A DNA stretch of 64,000 nt from positions 70,840,984 to 70,904,983 of the forward strand of contig NC_088300.1 of NCBI RefSeq assembly GCF_032854445.1. The letters are read 5' to 3'. A model generated the notes under the pieces. The model saw only the letters and a program-made list of their open reading frames with translations, was not told where the DNA came from and made no database searches. A program made the translations under genes and the position numbers. How positions within the stretch are numbered: the stretch's first letter is position 1; each line of letters starts with the position of its first letter. This DNA is from Liolophura sinensis (lineage: Eukaryota; Mollusca; Polyplacophora; Chitonida; Chitonidae). Shown here piece after piece: positions 60,109-64,000 of this stretch.

Positions 60109-63100
60109 CACTATATATATTATTTGTTGACACCAGATTTTGATATGATCTCGTACAAAGTCCCATTATGTTGTGAAATAATTGACTCGGTAGGCAGAAC
60201 TTACCATAGATCAAGAGAATTTTGTGATATGCACTGTATCGCCTAAAATAATTTAATTGTTTGATTGTATTGGTAACCTTTCGGTATAGTTCTGTTTAGG
60301 TAATTTTATGAAATGATTTGTGATAATCCACCTGGCATTCGTCTACGTTATTTTCCATATGTTACATGTGTTGCAACAAAATCACTGTCTTACTGATTAT
60401 ACTGACATTTTCAGGGAAGGGCCATTTCAAGGGGAACACAGACGGATGATAAGCACTTACAACTGGCAATGGAACGTCAAGTTGGTTTATGATGAAACCA
60501 ACCTGAGTCATTAACTGTTGAATCTTTTCTCCCCCCCGGAAGGCTCCCTAAAGCAATTACGATATAAAGACGGCATAAGATGCGGCTTTGGGGCTGTTTA
60601 GCAGACAAATTACGTGATGATCACGCAAACTAGTATTATTTAACTACAAATATCAAATATTGAAATGTTAGCGTAATAAATTGCAATTGCAATTGTGTAA
60701 TATGTACATAAAATTTAGATTTCTCCAATATTGAAATTCTACTTTGACATATTTCCGTTTTTGCACTGTCGGAAAGTGGAATGCTAAATTGATAAGTCAG
60801 GTTGCTTTGTTTTAAAAAAATGTCTACAATCTTACGAGATTGATTGGATTTATGAAAATTTTGAGGTTTGGGCATTTCTGTAGAACTGATGACGATAATG
60901 AATCCATGATAATCGCAGGGCAGTGTATTAGAGGTTTACGTCAACATAGTCATCGTCAGAATTCACATTGAGTTTTAACATCTGAATAAATTGCACAAAT
61001 CATGGCAATCTCTGAAATATGGTTAATTAAATATCTTTTATTCTGTGTATTTGTTGTGTATTTTGTGCGTTTCGTTTGTGTGTTGAATGAAAGGCAATGT
61101 TAAAAAATGCCGTTAAATCCATAGCAATCAATCCGAATGAAACCATGAATACTAGTTTTTATTTGACTTTGCTGGCTCATCATTTCCATTCCAATCGAAA
61201 AGTGTGAGGACAACGGCTGGAAAACAGGTGTGTGAAGTAAATGGCGGAATACGGCTGATAAGGTCGTGAGTTCGATTCAAACTACGGATAGAGGTTTATC
61301 TTTTTCCAGATGAAGGAAGTTGCCTAAAAAAATGGGGTATTAGCTATGCATTACAGGACGAATGGCGAATGTTCAGTTATTGTTGGGTTTAATATTCGTG
61401 AATTTATTATTGATTTGTTATAAAATATGTCTGCGAGATGTCTGTTTTATAGCGCAAAGACAGGCACATTGTAGAGAAGGGAGATAACCTATGCTTACTC
61501 TAAGTCATGCAAGATTTACCTCCACTTACTGGATGATACAGCTTTGGCTACCATTAACGTTGTTTTCAGTACTGTCAGTCACATATACCCTGGTTTTAAT
61601 TAGAGCATAAATTGATAAATGGGCTTATGGTGGAATGGCATCAATTCTGGCTTCCCTCAAATTCCTTCCTCGTTAGACACTTCTGTTGTAAATACAGCTC
61701 CGCCATTAGAGTCCGCCCATAACGCTTTTAGATAGCCATTAATAAGACAAGATGCCAGTTACAGATAAGGAAAGTGTCGAGTTTTGTGATGTGAGATATG
61801 TAATTCCGGAAGGATGTCTGATCTTAATAGATTCTCACAACGAGTAAGCACAGCGAGACGTGATTGATGCTATCAGCGAGACAGGAATCACTAATTTAAA
61901 ATCGAGAGCGTCTATGGGTCGGAATTCTGCAGAGGTTGTGTTGGGATCGATGCTGTGTATCGGCCGCCACAACTCATTACTCATTGATCGGGTATATAGA
62001 GGAAGTTTTCCTCCAAAAGCTTACCATCCTCTAGTTCTCGTGTGCCGCGCCTCAACCGGTGGTATTACCAGAGTCTCTGGAAGCACTTTGCACCAGTCGG
62101 TGGCGTGTGACTGAAGGGTTTCAAACACGTGGGCCAGGACTCGTCTCTAGTCTATGGTGGGCGGATGTTGAGGAACGTCCATTGTTACCAATCGCTAACA
62201 TTGAGAACACAACGCTCCAGCATCCGAACATTGTATTGTCAGCTCAAACATCCTAGTGGATTCCACCGGTGGTGACTGTTCCCTTTATCACAATGCTACC
62301 ACCGTAATATCACAGGTTTTGACAAAGCGACAAATTTGACGCTGTAGGTACCTCTTTAGGTATCTCTTTCATCGTGGGCACATTACACTACTGTTCGGAT
62401 TACCAACGGTAAGTGAATCTTTCGAGGAACCATTTGATGATTTAAATCAGTCTCGTTGATCTTCAAGTGGCGTTAAGCCATATAATCATTCGTTCACTTA
62501 TTCATGTGTTCTCCATATTTACATGCATGTGTAACATGAATTACTCAACCCACACAAGATACGCGTCTTAAGTTATATCATCGGCATTACGACAAAACTA
62601 CAGATTGGCAAGAACAACACTGGTGTTGTGGTGTAAAAGTTCAGTATTATATTGTGAGGTGTTGCTACTTTACATGATGATCTTCTCAGGATTTTTTGTA
62701 TTAAGTTAATGTTTCCTGAAGATCAAATGAATGATGCGGCGTTACCATAGCTTGTACTCTGTGAATAGACAGAATTATACTGGAGCTTTATTCGTTCACA
62801 CGTTAAATACGTCAAGCGGACTAAAGTTTCAAGCTATTGTCTTTGCCTTGATAATCAGAATTACAAGCACGTTCCTTGAAAGCGATTTTGCCAAAATTAC
62901 CTTTTGTATTAGATCTAGCGATTGTCAAATAGGAATGGAATTTAAACGTGATGTGAGTAGAGATATTTAAAGGGTCACTTGTATTTGTCTGTTTATAACA
63001 TTAAATCTAAAGCAATTATTTTACTATGGTAACAAAAGCCAAAGCTACTTTTGTTAAACGTCGTTTGGAAAGTATTATATCTACATGCAGGCGATGGGTG

Positions 63101-64000
63101 TTGAAAGAGCATTAATTTATTAATGAAAGTTCCGTTTCAAAACTTGTACTTTACTCAACACAGCTTCTGGAATCAATCGTAACGTTTCGAGCAATCTCTT
63201 TGGACTTCCTTTAGGAGCGAAACCTGCGGGAGGGTAACACAGCTATCCCAGGCTAGAGAGTAACTACTAGGGAAAAATACGTTCTGAACATGTATTGTCA
63301 TGGCGGTTGCAATCAACTAAAGCTCTGAACTGACAGACCCTCAAGTTGCAGGGCCTGCGTGTTTCTGTCTCAGAAAATCTGGCGTTCAATCATTTTTGTC
63401 GTCCATCCTATTGTCACTCTGTATTATGCTGCTTCAAAGAAATACAATTCACTCATAGCCATTTGTAGTTAGTTCAATGTTCATTGAATCCAGTGAATGA
63501 CCAGAAGGCAAGGTGACGAAGCTTTACACAACCATCGCGTGTTGAAGAAAGACTGTTAAGCTAAATATCGCGACTTGCAGCTTGAAGTAAGACATCTATT
63601 TATTAGGTTTACTGCTCCCCTGGGATCAGTTTTATTTGCTATGTTTAGATCTGCGATTAAATCAAACTTACTGATATTCCATTAACCTAATGTGCAACAT
63701 CATTTTGTTTTGTTCATACATTTTTAGTTTAGTTATTAATGGAATTCAGCTGCAAATTACTGACATATTGTTCAACTCGACTGTGAATATGCATCTGGTG
63801 TTGACAGATGCTAGCATTGTAATCTTAGGCGTGAAGCTGGCGAATCTTAATCCAGCCGGTACATGTGTACATGTTGCTATAAACATTCAAGCATATATAC
63901 TGAGTCATCGCTGACTCATCGCAAGCCGTAAAGAAGTGTCATGATCACCTCGTGTTTGTTGCTTCGTATTTCACAGATGGTTGTATAGTTAGTATCTATA
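60109..64000. other. No gene recognised to the window end
   Basis: ORFs of 64-84 codons (for example 61860-62114, 62731-62970, 63690-63914) match nothing I know. A B-box-like word (CGTGAGTTCGATTCAAAC, about 61265-61282) hints at a worn SINE. Start and end of any gene here cannot be supported. Confidence 0.45.

Noticed and set aside
59859-60246. ORFs of 94 and 121 codons
   Set aside because: They are translations of the 44-bp minisatellite with a short unique end.
61860-62256. Pair of overlapping ORFs (84 and 65 codons) as a gene
   Set aside because: No recognisable family, no splice context and no codon-level support. Left as unannotated sequence.

Overview
The window is animal nuclear DNA. 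It is AT-rich, has GT-AG introns of about 0.2 to 6 kb, carries tRNA-derived SINEs ending in AATAAAT or TCACTCAC-type tails, and is rich in minisatellites. The SINE central regions, the frequent TACATGTA-type words and the protein sequences point to a lophotrochozoan, most likely a mollusc (bivalve or gastropod). The species cannot be fixed from sequence alone.

Three protein genes can be rebuilt exon by exon. (1) CWF19L1, minus strand, about 831-6866: eleven coding exons of a spliceosome/lariat-debranching-associated protein; its 3' end lies off the left edge. (2) DNAAF3, plus strand, 7219-19190: sixteen exons, 488 aa, a complete dynein axonemal assembly factor, head to head with CWF19L1 across a 352-bp shared promoter region. 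(3) A glucoside xylosyltransferase of the GXYLT1/2 type, plus strand, 24053-36035: seven coding exons, 414 aa, a complete GT8 enzyme that extends O-glucose on Notch EGF repeats. The three genes do unrelated jobs (splicing, ciliary motility, Notch glycosylation), and nothing suggests that they act together.

From 36 kb to 64 kb I recognise no complete gene. This part holds a decayed non-LTR retrotransposon (42.85-43.65 kb), five distinct minisatellite arrays (28-bp at 44.5-45.6, 24-bp at 45.7, irregular about 27-bp at 46.6-47.3, 14-bp at 57.1-57.7 and 44-bp at 59.6-60.1 kb), SINE pieces, one promoter-like CpG-bearing patch near 48.5 kb with a perfect CRE and a TATA box, and a doubtful copper-transporter-like exon near 54 kb.

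The most unusual signal is shared by all three genes. Each has one exon boundary where a short tandem triplication has copied the splice site itself: a 47-bp unit copying a donor in CWF19L1, a 65-bp unit copying a donor in DNAAF3, and a 106-bp unit copying an acceptor plus exon start in the GXYLT gene. In each case the outermost sites read into early stop codons. A near-perfect 98-bp inverted repeat with a 476-bp loop just upstream of GXYLT exon 2, and a 28-bp minisatellite open in all three forward frames with a 308-bp higher-order period, are the next most notable structures.
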